In this document: positions 8,169 to 16,864 of the stretch, piece by piece | Layout of the letters: the number at the start of each line of letters is the position of its first letter | Position numbering within the stretch: the stretch's first letter is position 1 | Notes under the pieces: model-generated | The model's database searches: none | What the model saw: the letters and a program-made list of their open reading frames with translations, nothing else | What the model was told of the DNA's origin: nothing | Program-made: the position numbers and the translations under genes | NCBI RefSeq assembly: GCF_027568475.1 | Contig: NZ_JANKZG010000004.1 | Coordinates: 62,001 to 126,000 of the forward strand | DNA length: 64,000 bases | From: Acinetobacter sp. HY1485 | Lineage (GTDB): Bacteria; Pseudomonadota; Gammaproteobacteria; Pseudomonadales; Moraxellaceae | Direction: 5' to 3'

Positions 8169-9116
8169 ATGTCTGTTTATACGCCTTTGAATTTAGACGA
8201 AGTTCAGCAATTTGCTGCAGCTTATGGTTTAGAAGTTATCAATTTGCTTCCAATTCAAGGGGGTATTCAAAATACCAATTACTTTATTGTGTGTGCAGAT
8301 GATAAGCAATACGTATTGACGGTTTTTGAAAACGAAACAGAACAAAGTGCAGGAGAGCTTATTCCGGTATTAAAGTGTTTAAGTGAACATGGTGTACCGG
8401 TTGCTGCACCTTTACAGCATAGTGGTCAAGCAATTCATTATATTAAACAAAAGCCTGCACAAATTGCACCGCGTGTTTGGGGCGAGCATCCTGAACAAAC
8501 CAATGCTGTACAAGTAGAACAAATCGCAACTGCTCAGGCAAAACTGCATGTGGCATTACAAGATTTTGATTTAACGCGTAGCCATAGCCGTGGGCATGTT
8601 TACTGGACGCAGATTGGTCAAGAACTACAAAAAGAAGAAATGACCACAGAAGATGCGCAGTTATTTGATCATGTATATTCAATTTTTAACGAGTACCGCA
8701 CCAAATATCCAAATTGTCCAAAGGGATGGATACACTCTGATTTATTCCGTGACAATACGTTATTTAAGGATAATCAATTATCAGGAATCTTAGACTTTTT
8801 TGAACTGAATTTTGATGATATTTTATTTGATATTGCCATTACAATGAATGACTTTTGTACCAATTATCCTGAGGTACAGCTTGATCAGACACGTGTAAAT
8901 GCTTATTTAAATGCCTATCAAAAAATAAGACCGTTTACTCAAGATGAAATACATTCACTTAATGTATATTTAGCGATGGCAGCTTGTCGTTTTTGGACAT
9001 TGCGTTTAAATGTTGCACGTTTGAATCGTCTAGAAGGGCGTGGCGGGGCAGATGTGTTCCAAAAAGACCCTGCTCAAATGCGTGCAATGCTCGTTGATCG
9101 TTTACAAAATGCGTGA
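8169..9116 (+). CDS. thrB: Homoserine kinase, APH-fold type
   Basis: This 315-residue protein belongs to the aminoglycoside-phosphotransferase-like homoserine kinases (ThrB2 type found in pseudomonads and Acinetobacter), not the GHMP type. It opens with YTPLNLDEVQQFAAAYGL and GGIQNTNYFI. The catalytic loop HSDLFRDN places H189, D191 and N196, followed by the metal-binding ILDFFE. It phosphorylates homoserine in threonine synthesis. ATG 8169 begins the conserved N-terminus. The stop overlaps the start of the next gene by 8 bases (ATGCGTGA), indicating translational coupling. It diverges from hisF. Confidence 0.92.
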   Translation: MSVYTPLNLDEVQQFAAAYGLEVINLLPIQGGIQNTNYFIVCADDKQYVLTVFENETEQSAGELIPVLKCLSEHGVPVAAPLQHSGQAIHYIKQKPAQIAPRVWGEHPEQTNAVQVEQIATAQAKLHVALQDFDLTRSHSRGHVYWTQIGQELQKEEMTTEDAQLFDHVYSIFNEYRTKYPNCPKGWIHSDLFRDNTLFKDNQLSGILDFFELNFDDILFDIAITMNDFCTNYPEVQLDQTRVNAYLNAYQKIRPFTQDEIHSLNVYLAMAACRFWTLRLNVARLNRLEGRGGADVFQKDPAQMRAMLVDRLQNA

Positions 9117-9717
9117 TCAAGGGCGTTTAATTGAATGGTTTGACGATAAGGGGTATGGATTTATCCAACCCCATGATGTCACAAAGCAAAAAATATTTGT
9201 GCATATCAAAGATTTTGCTAAAAGAGGACCACGCCCTTTAGTTGGATGTGCCTTAAATTATGTTGTTACAGTAGATCAACGCGGTCGATTCTGTGCAAAA
9301 GATGTCATGTATTTAAAAACACATCGACAAGTGCCCAAAAAAACATCTCAAACTTCCACAGCATTACCTAAAATGGTGGTGTTGATTGCTGTGTATTGGA
9401 TCACTTTATTTGTACTTACCGCAATGCATAAACTATCCAACACTTATTTTTTTATTGTAATTTTAGTTAATGTTGTGACTTATTATTTTTATAAAAAAGA
9501 TAAAGATGCTGCCCAACATAATAGTTGGCGTGTTAAAGAGCAGAATTTGCATATGATGTCGTTTTTAGGTGGCTGGAGTGCGGCATGGTTTGCTCAACAA
9601 AAGTTACGACATAAAACACAAAAATCATCATTTCAGCAGATGTATATTGTTACTATATTTTTAAACATTGCGTTAGTTATTTTTCTTGTGAGTCCCTTCA
9701 ACACATTTTTAAAATAA
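9109..9717 (+). CDS. Cold-shock domain plus DUF1294 membrane protein
   Basis: The 202-residue protein has an N-terminal cold-shock/OB domain (GRLIEWFDDKGYGFIQPHD with RNP1-like GYGFI, then KIFVHIKDF) over about residues 1-70. A C-terminal DUF1294 segment (about 90-200) has three or four hydrophobic helices and the family signature HMMSFLGGWSAAWFAQQKLRHKT. The architecture suggests a nucleic-acid-binding domain tethered to the inner membrane, with role unknown. ATG 9109 overlaps the thrB stop by 8 bases. The next small membrane protein starts 12 bases after its end, so the three genes are likely cotranscribed. Confidence 0.85.
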   Translation: MRDQGRLIEWFDDKGYGFIQPHDVTKQKIFVHIKDFAKRGPRPLVGCALNYVVTVDQRGRFCAKDVMYLKTHRQVPKKTSQTSTALPKMVVLIAVYWITLFVLTAMHKLSNTYFFIVILVNVVTYYFYKKDKDAAQHNSWRVKEQNLHMMSFLGGWSAAWFAQQKLRHKTQKSSFQQMYIVTIFLNIALVIFLVSPFNTFLK

Positions 9718-9729
9718 ATTGGGAGAGAA

Positions 9730-10110
9730 ATGATGGATTTTAAAAGTCAGAAAACATTAACCGTTGTACTCTATGCCATGTATATTGCGGCAATTTTTTC
9801 GGCAGGTATTTTTGCTGTTATTGCTTTGATTATTAATTATGTAAAACGTGATGATGTCAAAGGCACTATTTTTGAAAGTCATTTTACGTGGCAAATTCAG
9901 ACAGTCTGGAAATATCTCATTTGGAATATTATCGGTATTTTCCCTTTTTTTCTTTTATTTTTAGTACAAAATAATGAGCAATTATTTAATGGGGTTGCAT
10001 TATTAAGTTTTATTTTCTTAATTGCTGTTGTCATTATTTCTTGGCTTTGGATTATATATAGAGCAATTAAAGGGCTAATCAAGGTGAACGAAAATAAAGC
10101 AATTTATTAG
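9730..10110 (+). CDS. Small membrane protein, DUF4870/COG3671-like
   Basis: The 126-residue protein has a strong ribosome-binding site (gggag) before ATG ATG and three hydrophobic segments at about residues 12-38, 62-82 and 88-112. The connecting text NYVKRDDVKGTIFESHFTWQ and the ending WIIYRAIKGLIK resemble the predicted membrane protein family COG3671/DUF4870. The function is unknown. It is the last gene of the thrB transcript, with a hairpin terminator directly after. Confidence 0.7.
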   Translation: MMDFKSQKTLTVVLYAMYIAAIFSAGIFAVIALIINYVKRDDVKGTIFESHFTWQIQTVWKYLIWNIIGIFPFFLLFLVQNNEQLFNGVALLSFIFLIAVVIISWLWIIYRAIKGLIKVNENKAIY

Positions 10111-10113
10111 ATA

Positions 10114-10137
10114 AAAGTGGGTTTTCCCACTTTTTTT
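10114..10137 (+). terminator. Rho-independent terminator after the thrB operon
   Basis: AAAGTGGG and CCCACTTT arms enclose a TTTT loop and are followed by a T run. Confidence 0.85.
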
Positions 10138-10182
10138 GAACCTAAAAAGTGCATGTATTTTAAATGAAAAATATAAGATAAC

Positions 10183-10295
10183 TGTACATTTTAAAATAAT
10201 AGAATGTACGTTTTAAAATAATAAAATGTACCTTTTTAATTTATAAGAATTTACCTTTTTAATTTTTAAAACTGTACCTATTTAGTTTAACTATA
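10183..10295. repeat. Five degenerate 22-23 bp direct repeats
   Basis: TGTAC-type motifs (tgtaca, tgtacg, tgtacc, tttacc, tgtacc) begin at 10183, 10205, 10227, 10250 and 10273. Each is followed by an AT tract such as ttttaaaataata or tttttaattta. The period of 22-23 bases is close to two helical turns. A weaker sixth unit may begin near 10155. The array lies just downstream of the HTH gene and the last unit overlaps its stop. It could be a protein-binding array or an insertion-sequence remnant. Confidence 0.75.
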
Positions 10296-10646
10296 AAATC
10301 GCCCTTTACGTCTTTTAAGCCCCAATTTATGAATTGCTTTAACTAATACGGCATATGAAACTGAGTAGCCAAATTCTTTTTCAAATAAAAAGGGGAGATC
10401 TGATATATTTTGAAACTTTTGTTTTTTAACAAAGTCTTGAAATGCTTTCCAATCTTTAATATGAGTTGGAGCACCCTGTCTTTTTCTTGGTTTAGTTTCT
10501 AATGAGCCTGTTAGTTCTTCTTTTTTAATCCACGCATCTAAAGTCACGCGAGAGATATTAAATTCTTTACATACTTCAGCTTTATAATCAGTTTTTCTAT
10601 ATCGTGCCAATGCTGCTTTTTTTGTTTCTAATGAGTATTTAGCCAT
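10287..10646 (-). CDS. IS630-type helix-turn-helix protein (orphan orfA-like)
   Basis: The 119-residue basic protein resembles the N-terminal HTH protein of two-ORF IS630-family elements. It has MAKYSLETKKAALARYRK, then EVCKEFNISRVTLDAWIKKEEL as the helix-turn-helix (about residues 24-45), and a second winged-helix-like half (YAVLVKAIHKLGLKRRKG). No downstream DDE transposase and no clear terminal inverted repeats are present. It is therefore either a relic or a domesticated DNA-binding protein. It is surrounded by plus-strand genes, and the adjacent direct-repeat array is unusual for a simple relic. Confidence 0.65.
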   Translation of the reverse strand: MAKYSLETKKAALARYRKTDYKAEVCKEFNISRVTLDAWIKKEELTGSLETKPRKRQGAPTHIKDWKAFQDFVKKQKFQNISDLPFLFEKEFGYSVSYAVLVKAIHKLGLKRRKGRFYS

Positions 10647-10730
10647 TTTCTACCCCTGTTTAAATATTTTATATATGGCATAGTTTCTGCAAATAAGTAA
10701 AGAACCGCTTAGGGCTTAATGAAGGGAACT

Positions 10731-12065
10731 ATGGTGAGTACAGAACAAAAAGGAAAGCGTTTGGCATTGTGGCAAGTTATTATTATTGGTGTTGCTTACA
10801 TGACGCCAATGACGGTATTTGACACCTTTGGCATTGTGTCAGGTACAACTGAAGGGCGAGTACCGCTTGCATATTTATTTGCGCTTGTTGCCATGTTACT
10901 GACTGCTTTTAGTTATGCACGTTTTAGTCGTGTGTCGGGTGAATCGGGCTCAGCTTATACTTACACGGCACAAAGCTGTGGGCATTCATTTGGTTTTTTT
11001 GTTGGATGGTGTGCTTTACTTGATTATTTGTTATTGCCTTTAATTAATGCGCTACTTTGTGGCATCTATTTAGAAGCATTAATTCCTGCATTGCCATATT
11101 GGGCATGGGTAACAATCGCAGCAGGCTTAGTTACTTTTGTAAACTGTTTTCGCCTCAATATTTTAGCCAACTTTAGTTTTTTATTTGTACTTGCACCTGT
11201 GTGTTTAATGGTGGTGTTTGTTTATTTGGTCATTCATGGCATCAGCACAACACAAGGCTATACACATGTTCTTACCTCACAACCATTGTTTAATGGAGAT
11301 ACAAGCTTACTGCCCATAATTGCAGGTGCCTCTATTTTGTGTTTTTCATTTTTAGGCTTTGATGCAGTAACAACATTATCGCATGAGACGGAAGAACCAC
11401 AAAAAAATATCCCTCGCGCTGTGATGTTAACCACGTTAATAGGTGGTGTTATTTTCTTTACAGCGGCGTGGTTTATTCAGCTATATTTTCCAAATAATAC
11501 TCACTTTAAACACCCTGATGAAGCATTACCTGAAATTGTACTGTATGTGGGCGGTGCATTATTTCAATCTGTGTTTTTGACAGCACAGATTATGAATACC
11601 GTGGCATCGGGTTTAGCAAGTCATGCTAGTGCATCACGTTTACTCTATATCATGGGGCGCGATGGTATTTTTTCTAAGCGTTTTTTTGGTTCATCAAACG
11701 CAAAACTAGGTACTCCATTATTTTCAACTTTGTTTGTAGGTGTGGTTTCACTCAGTGCAATTTTTTTAGATCTCGCACAAGTGGTGAGCTTAATTAGTTT
11801 TGGTGCGTTGGTTGCGTTTACTGCGGTAAATTTCTCGGTATTTATGAAATTTTATGTGCAGGAAAAGCAAAAAGAAGGCTTAAAAAATAAACTCCTCAAT
11901 ATTGTTTTACCTTTGTTATCTGTCCTTGCGATTTTGTGTTTATGGGTCAATCTTGAAAAGTCTGCTCTAATCTTTGGTTCGAGTTGGTTCTTCATTGGTT
12001 TGTTATTTTATCTATATCGAAAAATTACCAAACAGCCCCTTGTAATTAGCAATGCTTACGAATGA
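10731..12065 (+). CDS. APC-family amino acid/polyamine permease, PuuP-like
   Basis: The 444-residue inner-membrane protein has about 12 hydrophobic helices and APC-family signatures. These are GVAYMTPMTVFDTFGIVSG near the N-terminus, ESGSAYTYT in TM3 and the central FSFLGFDAVTTLSHETEEPQKNIPRA. This pattern is common in putrescine and amine permeases such as PuuP. The gene downstream encodes a PuuB-like oxidase and overlaps or abuts it, which supports putrescine or another amine as substrate by context. ATG 10731 is chosen because an AAGGG site precedes it; an upstream ATG at 10719 overlaps that site. Substrate specificity is inferred. Confidence 0.78.
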   Translation: MVSTEQKGKRLALWQVIIIGVAYMTPMTVFDTFGIVSGTTEGRVPLAYLFALVAMLLTAFSYARFSRVSGESGSAYTYTAQSCGHSFGFFVGWCALLDYLLLPLINALLCGIYLEALIPALPYWAWVTIAAGLVTFVNCFRLNILANFSFLFVLAPVCLMVVFVYLVIHGISTTQGYTHVLTSQPLFNGDTSLLPIIAGASILCFSFLGFDAVTTLSHETEEPQKNIPRAVMLTTLIGGVIFFTAAWFIQLYFPNNTHFKHPDEALPEIVLYVGGALFQSVFLTAQIMNTVASGLASHASASRLLYIMGRDGIFSKRFFGSSNAKLGTPLFSTLFVGVVSLSAIFLDLAQVVSLISFGALVAFTAVNFSVFMKFYVQEKQKEGLKNKLLNIVLPLLSVLAILCLWVNLEKSALIFGSSWFFIGLLFYLYRKITKQPLVISNAYE

Positions 12066-12075
12066 GAGTACAAAA

Positions 12076-13491
12076 ATGAAAATCAGTAAACCTAAACAAC
12101 TTCATGATGTTGAATTTAAACCCTCAATTAACACGCAAACTGGACAAGATTGGACATGGGTTAATCCCGATAAGCTAAGCACAGAAAATTTACCCGCAAA
12201 TTATTATGAAAGTGCTTTGGACACATGGCATCAATTTCCAAGTTTAACCACAGACATTGAGTGTGATGTAGTGGTTGTAGGCGGTGGTTTACTTGGTTCA
12301 TCTACTGCACTGCATTTAGCACAACAAGGATTAGATGTTGTGGTGGTGGAAAAAAACAGAATTGGTGCGGGTGCATCAGGGCGTAATGGTGGACAACTAA
12401 CACCCGGTTTAGCACGTTGGGAAGCTGAGGAAATGGTTGAGCATTTTAGTTTTGAAGAAGCGAAGAGACTTTGGCACTTTACCTCTACAGAAGCTATGCA
12501 ACTTATTGATGATTTAACAGATCAATACCAACTAGATTTAGGGCGTAAACGAGGGCATATTACGGCTGCTGTACATGAAGGGCATTTAGTTGCTTTAACT
12601 AAGGGATCGGATGCACGTAAGTATTTGGGTGAAGATCATACTCAAATTATTGGACAGCATGAGCTATACGATTACGTCAAATCTCCTCATTATTTTGGTG
12701 GTTTATTCGATACTTTAGGTGGACAAATTCAGCCATTGGCACTAAATCGTGGCTTAATTTATGCATTTTATCAACACGCAGGGCGCGTGTTTGAACAGAC
12801 AGAAGTTACTAAAATTGAAGAAAAAAATGATGGCATATATGTTTCAACACAGACAGGTGTAATTAAGGCAAAAAAGAGTGTGGTACTTGGTGTACATCAT
12901 GCATCGTTTCAACTGTTGCAAGAAGACAATCAGACCACTATTCCGTTTTATACGTATGTATGTACTACTGCACCGCTCAGTGTCGATTTGAAAGAAATTT
13001 TACCGCAAGATACGCCTGTTTATGACACACAATTTCAAATTGATTATTACCGCGGTGTGAGCCAAAACCGTTTGTTGTTTGGCGGGCAAGGTACAGGAAG
13101 TTGTTGGGATCATCAGCAGACTGCAGATTATCTGTTACATCGAATTCATCATGTTTTTCCACAAGTGAATGATGTTGCGTTAGATTTTGTATGGAGCGGT
13201 ACAACAGATTTAACAGTGAATGGCGCAACAGATAGCCGAAAATTTGGCAAGAAATATCCAATTTATGCGGTACAAGGTTGGAGCGGACATGGTGTGGCAC
13301 AGACTGTACGTATTGGAAAAGCGATTGCTGAAGATTTAACAGGAAAATCGAAAGATTTTGAAATACTAACCAAGATTCAGCATCATAATATTCCATTTGG
13401 GCGTGCATTAGCTCCTTTAGTTATTCCATTGGCTAAAAGTGCTTATGGGGTAGGGGCACTGGTCAATCCTGGAAAAATGGTCTCATTTTAA
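12076..13491 (+). CDS. FAD-dependent amine oxidase, gamma-glutamylputrescine oxidase-like
   Basis: This 471-residue member of the DAO family has CDVVVVGGGLLGSSTALHLA as the FAD-binding motif near residue 70, then GAGASGRNGGQ, the sequence typical of PuuB/OrdL-type oxidases. The C-terminal VQGWSGHGVAQTVRIGKAIAEDL closes the FAD site. PuuB oxidises gamma-glutamylputrescine; the substrate here is inferred from similarity and from the permease upstream. Its N-terminus is about 45 residues longer than E. coli PuuB (426 residues). ATG 12076 has a GAGAG site 8 bases upstream; ATG 12052 would overlap the permease gene. No puuA, puuC or puuD is in the window. Confidence 0.78.
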   Translation: MKISKPKQLHDVEFKPSINTQTGQDWTWVNPDKLSTENLPANYYESALDTWHQFPSLTTDIECDVVVVGGGLLGSSTALHLAQQGLDVVVVEKNRIGAGASGRNGGQLTPGLARWEAEEMVEHFSFEEAKRLWHFTSTEAMQLIDDLTDQYQLDLGRKRGHITAAVHEGHLVALTKGSDARKYLGEDHTQIIGQHELYDYVKSPHYFGGLFDTLGGQIQPLALNRGLIYAFYQHAGRVFEQTEVTKIEEKNDGIYVSTQTGVIKAKKSVVLGVHHASFQLLQEDNQTTIPFYTYVCTTAPLSVDLKEILPQDTPVYDTQFQIDYYRGVSQNRLLFGGQGTGSCWDHQQTADYLLHRIHHVFPQVNDVALDFVWSGTTDLTVNGATDSRKFGKKYPIYAVQGWSGHGVAQTVRIGKAIAEDLTGKSKDFEILTKIQHHNIPFGRALAPLVIPLAKSAYGVGALVNPGKMVSF

Positions 13492-13598
13492 GCTCAATCG
13501 TGCTCTTATAGTTTTAAGTATTTAATCTTAAAGACTTCGACTGAAATATTTTTATAAAAAAAAGCTTATATTAATTGATGATTTAGATTCACTTTAAT

Positions 13599-13627
13599 AA
13601 AAAAGAGGTCATATGACCTCTTTTTTT
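13599..13627. terminator. Bidirectional terminator between the oxidase gene and hisA
   Basis: A palindromic GAGGTC-atat-GACCTC hairpin is flanked by A and T tracts and can terminate both convergent genes. Confidence 0.85.
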
Positions 13628-14369
13628 AAATATTTTTAAGCTGTTGAACTTCATCTAAAACCAGTTGTGCTTCACGCAGGTTGAGTGAACCTTCATAAAT
13701 AGCACGCCCTGTAATAGCACCTAATAAGGAAGGATGCTGACTCAATGCATGTACATCATCTATGTTGGTAACACCACCTGATGCAATTACGGGGAGTTTG
13801 CAATAATCAGCTAGTGCAACGGTTTGCTCAAAGTTAACGCCTTGCATCATGCCGTCGCGTGCAATATCTGTATACACAATGCTAGAAACGCCTGCATCTG
13901 CAAAACGTTTTGCTAAATCCGTTGCTTTTACATCAAGTACATTTGCCCAACCATCGGTTGCTACATAGCCATCTTTAGCATCAATACCGACAATGATATG
14001 TCCTGCAAATTTCTTACATGCTTCTTCAACAAATTCTGGTTCTTTTGCAGCTTTTGTACCAATAATGACAAAAGAGACGCCTGCTTCTAGATAGTGTTCA
14101 ATCGTTTCTAGCGAACGGATACCACCACCAATTTGTACAGGAAGCTCTGGATGTGCTTTGGTAATTGATTCCACTACATTTTTGTGGATAGGTGTACCTG
14201 CAAAAGCACCGTTTAAATCAACAAGGTGTAAGCGACGTGCGCCTTCATTTACCCAATGTGTTGCTGTTGCAACGGGATCATCAGAAAATACGGTATCATC
14301 TTCCATACGTCCTTGCTTTAAGCGGACGCACTTGCCATCTTTTAAATCTATTGCAGGGATAATTAGCAT
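13626..14369 (-). CDS. hisA: Phosphoribosylformimino-AICAR ribonucleotide isomerase HisA
   Basis: The 247-residue TIM barrel starts [17 protein letters not shown], with the catalytic aspartate at position 8, and has the second catalytic aspartate in [12 protein letters not shown]. Phosphate loops QIGGGIRS and IASGGV are present. It isomerises ProFAR to PRFAR, the substrate of HisF-HisH. An AAGGA site lies 8 bases before ATG 14369. hisA is separated from hisF by about 5.5 kb of plus-strand genes and from hisH by a DUF805 gene, so the pathway genes here are clustered but not in one operon. Confidence 0.97.
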   Translation of the reverse strand: MLIIPAIDLKDGKCVRLKQGRMEDDTVFSDDPVATATHWVNEGARRLHLVDLNGAFAGTPIHKNVVESITKAHPELPVQIGGGIRSLETIEHYLEAGVSFVIIGTKAAKEPEFVEEACKKFAGHIIVGIDAKDGYVATDGWANVLDVKATDLAKRFADAGVSSIVYTDIARDGMMQGVNFEQTVALADYCKLPVIASGGVTNIDDVHALSQHPSLLGAITGRAIYEGSLNLREAQLVLDEVQQLKNI

Positions 14370-14486
14370 ATTTTCATTCCTTGAAGGCACAAAAAGTTAA
14401 ATTTATCTTCATCTTAGCAAACTACTTATCAATTGCTAAAGGGGATTAATTTATAAATAACATGTTTTTGTAGGAATATAAATCAT

Positions 14487-14513
14487 AAAAAGGCTCGTGA
14501 GTATGAGCCTTTT
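14487..14513 (-). terminator. Rho-independent terminator after the DUF805 gene
   Basis: AAAAGGCTC and GAGCCTTTT arms enclose an 8-base loop immediately after the stop of the minus-strand DUF805 gene. Confidence 0.75.
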
Positions 14514-14517
14514 AGTT

Positions 14518-15111
14518 TTATTGAGTCACTTCAGATGCAATAGTGGTTTGTTCAATTTGTGACACAGTTGGTAAGTCTTGATTGTTTTTGATTGCCATAG
14601 AAATGAAAACAGCCATTAAAAGCGTCAAGATGACACTAAAAACAATACCAATCCAAGTCACTACTTTTTCCCAACCTTGTGTAATACGTTGAACACCAAA
14701 TTGATTGACACCTTCATCTCCTTTTGCAAAATATAAGTAAAATGCAAAAATAAAATTAACAAGTGGAAAAAATAGAAGTAAAGATGCCCAACCACTGTGG
14801 TTACGATCATGTAAACGACGGATTGTAAAAATAATAGATAAGTAGAATGTGACACAGTAAATCGCTAAAAGCACAATAATAATAAAAACAAGAAAAGTAG
14901 TACTGCTTTGTGGCGATGAAATTTGACCTGTATACAATACACTTGCGAGTGCTACCATCAAACCAGATGTAAAAAGTGCTGTATAAATAATAGAGTTAGT
15001 GACAAAGTTAAGTACAAATAGCCAAGAAAAGTAGGTCATACGACCAATACGTCCTTGCGCTGAAAAAATACTATTTGATTGAGGCGAAGAAGAATTAAAA
15101 GGTGCGTCCAT
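14518..15111 (-). CDS. DUF805 domain membrane protein
   Basis: The 197-residue protein has the DUF805 signature. It opens with FSAQGRIGRMTYFSWLFVLNF, has hydrophobic segments over about residues 30-110, then the conserved RRLHDRNHSGWASLLLFFPLVNFIFAFYLYFAKGDEGVNQFG. A final TM helix (about 150-172) and a short polar tail follow. DUF805 proteins are inner-membrane proteins of unknown function. It lies on the same strand between hisH and hisA but has its own terminator and about 100 bases upstream, so it is probably independently transcribed. Confidence 0.85.
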   Translation of the reverse strand: MDAPFNSSSPQSNSIFSAQGRIGRMTYFSWLFVLNFVTNSIIYTALFTSGLMVALASVLYTGQISSPQSSTTFLVFIIIVLLAIYCVTFYLSIIFTIRRLHDRNHSGWASLLLFFPLVNFIFAFYLYFAKGDEGVNQFGVQRITQGWEKVVTWIGIVFSVILTLLMAVFISMAIKNNQDLPTVSQIEQTTIASEVTQ

Positions 15112-15177
15112 GGAAAATTTTTCACTGTTATATTTATGTATTATTTTATAATATTTTGTAATAAACTACAAAAATAA

Positions 15178-15205
15178 AGATCAAGCCCTATTAAAGACTT
15201 GATCT
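15178..15205 (-). terminator. Possible terminator after hisH
   Basis: AGATCAAG and CTTGATCT arms (8 bp) enclose a 12-base loop and, on the minus strand, are followed by a T-rich stretch. The stem has moderate GC, so strength is uncertain. Confidence 0.5.
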
Positions 15206-15212
15206 ATAAATA

Positions 15213-15830
15213 TTAAATCTTCCACTCAACAAAGTTTTTTAATAACTGTAAACCAGCGGTATGGCTTTTTTCTGGATGAAACTGTGTAGCAAACAAATTT
15301 TCTTGATGGATAGCGGTACAAAATGGCAAACCATAGTCACAGGTCGCTGCAACTAAGTCCTGATTTTCAGGCTCTACATAAAAGCTATGCACAAAGTAAA
15401 AGCGTGCATCTTGTTCAATGTTATTCCACATCGGGTGAGTAGAGTCAATTTGATGAACCTTGTTCCAACCCATATGAGGTACTTTCAAATGGGGAGTTTT
15501 TGGAAACTCTTTTACTGTTCCTTTAAAGATACCCAAGGCATCACTACCACCATTTTCTTCAGAGCGTTCAAGTAAGGCTTGCATACCGACGCAAATTGCC
15601 AAAACAGGTTTATTTAAAACAGCATCTCGAATCACTTGGTCAATACCCGATGCCTGCATACCTTGAATACAGTCTCGCATTGCACCTACACCAGGAAACA
15701 CAATTTTATCTGCTTGTGCAATAATTTTAGGGTCATTGGTAATATCAACTTGTGCGCCTACATGCTCTAACGCTTTACCTGCTGAGTGTAAATTCCCCAT
15801 GCCATAGTCAAGTAATGCAATACGTGTCAT
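15213..15830 (-). CDS. hisH: Imidazole glycerol phosphate synthase glutaminase subunit HisH
   Basis: The 205-residue class I glutamine amidotransferase has the nucleophile C80 in [10 protein letters not shown] and the H185/E187 pair in [10 protein letters not shown], giving the full catalytic triad. The N-terminal [13 protein letters not shown] is typical. It supplies ammonia to HisF. Its ATG starts directly after the hisB stop codon, so hisB-hisH form a tight two-gene operon. Confidence 0.97.
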   Translation of the reverse strand: MTRIALLDYGMGNLHSAGKALEHVGAQVDITNDPKIIAQADKIVFPGVGAMRDCIQGMQASGIDQVIRDAVLNKPVLAICVGMQALLERSEENGGSDALGIFKGTVKEFPKTPHLKVPHMGWNKVHQIDSTHPMWNNIEQDARFYFVHSFYVEPENQDLVAATCDYGLPFCTAIHQENLFATQFHPEKSHTAGLQLLKNFVEWKI

Positions 15831-16424
15831 TTATAGGCTTCCTTTTGTTGATGCAATGGTGCCTTGCGCTCTTGGATCTTGCTCACATGCCATACGTAAT
15901 GCACGTGCGAATGCTTTAAATACACTTTCAATTTGGTGATGACTGTTTTGACCTTTTAAATTATCAATATGTAACGTCATTAAGGCATGATTCACAAAGC
16001 CTTGGAAAAATTCTGAGAATAAATCAACATCAAATGTTCCAATACGTGCACGTGTAAATGGAATATCCATAAATAAACCTGGACGTCCAGAAATATCAAC
16101 CACTACACGAGATAGTGACTCATCTAAAGGTGCATAAAAGTGTCCATAACGACGGATACCTTTTTTATCGCCCAATGCTTGTGCAAATGCTTGTCCTAAT
16201 GTGATACCACAATCTTCAACTGTATGATGATCATCAATTTCTAAATCGCCATCACAATGAATATCAATATCAAATAAACCATGTCGCTTGATTTGATCAA
16301 TCATATGGTCTAAAAAGGGAACGCCTGTATGCAATGTGCCTTGACCTGTACCATCGAGGTTGACGCGAACTTTAATTTTGGTTTCATTCGTGTTTCTTAC
16401 CACTTCACTAATACGTTGCGTCAT
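15831..16424 (-). CDS. hisB: Imidazoleglycerol-phosphate dehydratase HisB
   Basis: The 197-residue protein is the monofunctional dehydratase, lacking the N-terminal histidinol-phosphatase domain of the enteric fusion. The metal-binding histidine motifs are [22 protein letters not shown] and [18 protein letters not shown]. It catalyses the sixth step of histidine synthesis and forms a manganese-dependent 24-mer in the known family. ATG 16424 has an AAGGA site 8 bases upstream; an in-frame start at 16442 would add MLRNVS and is less likely. Confidence 0.97.
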   Translation of the reverse strand: MTQRISEVVRNTNETKIKVRVNLDGTGQGTLHTGVPFLDHMIDQIKRHGLFDIDIHCDGDLEIDDHHTVEDCGITLGQAFAQALGDKKGIRRYGHFYAPLDESLSRVVVDISGRPGLFMDIPFTRARIGTFDVDLFSEFFQGFVNHALMTLHIDNLKGQNSHHQIESVFKAFARALRMACEQDPRAQGTIASTKGSL

Positions 16425-16487
16425 TGACACATTCCTTAACATGTTTTGCTTAGATTTGTATATTAGATTGCTGAGGAGGGTTAATCA

Positions 16488-16829
16488 ATGCCTGTGATCG
16501 TTGATCGTCAAACGACCGTAAAAAAAGAAGAATTTATAAAGTTATATAACAATAGCCCAGAGTTTTTAAATGGTGAAGATGCATTTAGACAGTTTGAAGA
16601 AACGCAAGCAACTTTGTATACCGCCGTATTTAATACAAAGATGATTGCTGCTGTATGGTTAAAAGATCACTTTCTTCATCATATTGTCGTACATCCTGCA
16701 AATCGGGGACGTGGCATCGCAGATCGTTTACTCAGTGAAGTGTACAAAAAGGAACAGCTTGCGCACAATTGGCAAGCGAAATGCGCTGTTATTCAAAAGT
16801 ATTTAAAAAAATATGATGAAAAGGCTTGA
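16488..16829 (+). CDS. PanM/PanZ-like acetyl-CoA-binding GNAT protein
   Basis: This 113-residue protein has a compact GNAT fold: MIAAVWLKDHFLHHIVVHPANRGRGIADRLL contains the beta4-alpha3 acetyl-CoA pyrophosphate motif (RGRGIA). Its size and simplicity fit PanZ/PanM, the acetyl-CoA sensor that triggers maturation of aspartate decarboxylase PanD. That identity is a tentative inference, and a general N-acetyltransferase is the alternative. It starts at ATG 16488 after a GAGGAGG site. Its stop codon overlaps the -35 box of the following tRNA-Phe gene. Confidence 0.6.
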   Translation: MPVIVDRQTTVKKEEFIKLYNNSPEFLNGEDAFRQFEETQATLYTAVFNTKMIAAVWLKDHFLHHIVVHPANRGRGIADRLLSEVYKKEQLAHNWQAKCAVIQKYLKKYDEKA

Positions 16830-16854
16830 CCTTTAATGCATTACCTTGTTTAAT
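16826..16854 (+). promoter_or_regulatory. sigma-70 promoter of the first tRNA-Phe
   Basis: TTGACC (16826-16831) and TTTAAT (16849-16854) are 17 bases apart, followed by a GC-rich discriminator ACGCCCC typical of stable-RNA promoters. The -35 box overlaps the stop codon of the upstream GNAT gene. Confidence 0.7.
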
Positions 16855-16864
16855 ACGCCCCATT

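Noticed and set aside
10287..10646. Complete IS630 insertion sequence
   Set aside because: No transposase catalytic ORF, no terminal inverted repeats and no TA duplication are visible around the HTH gene.
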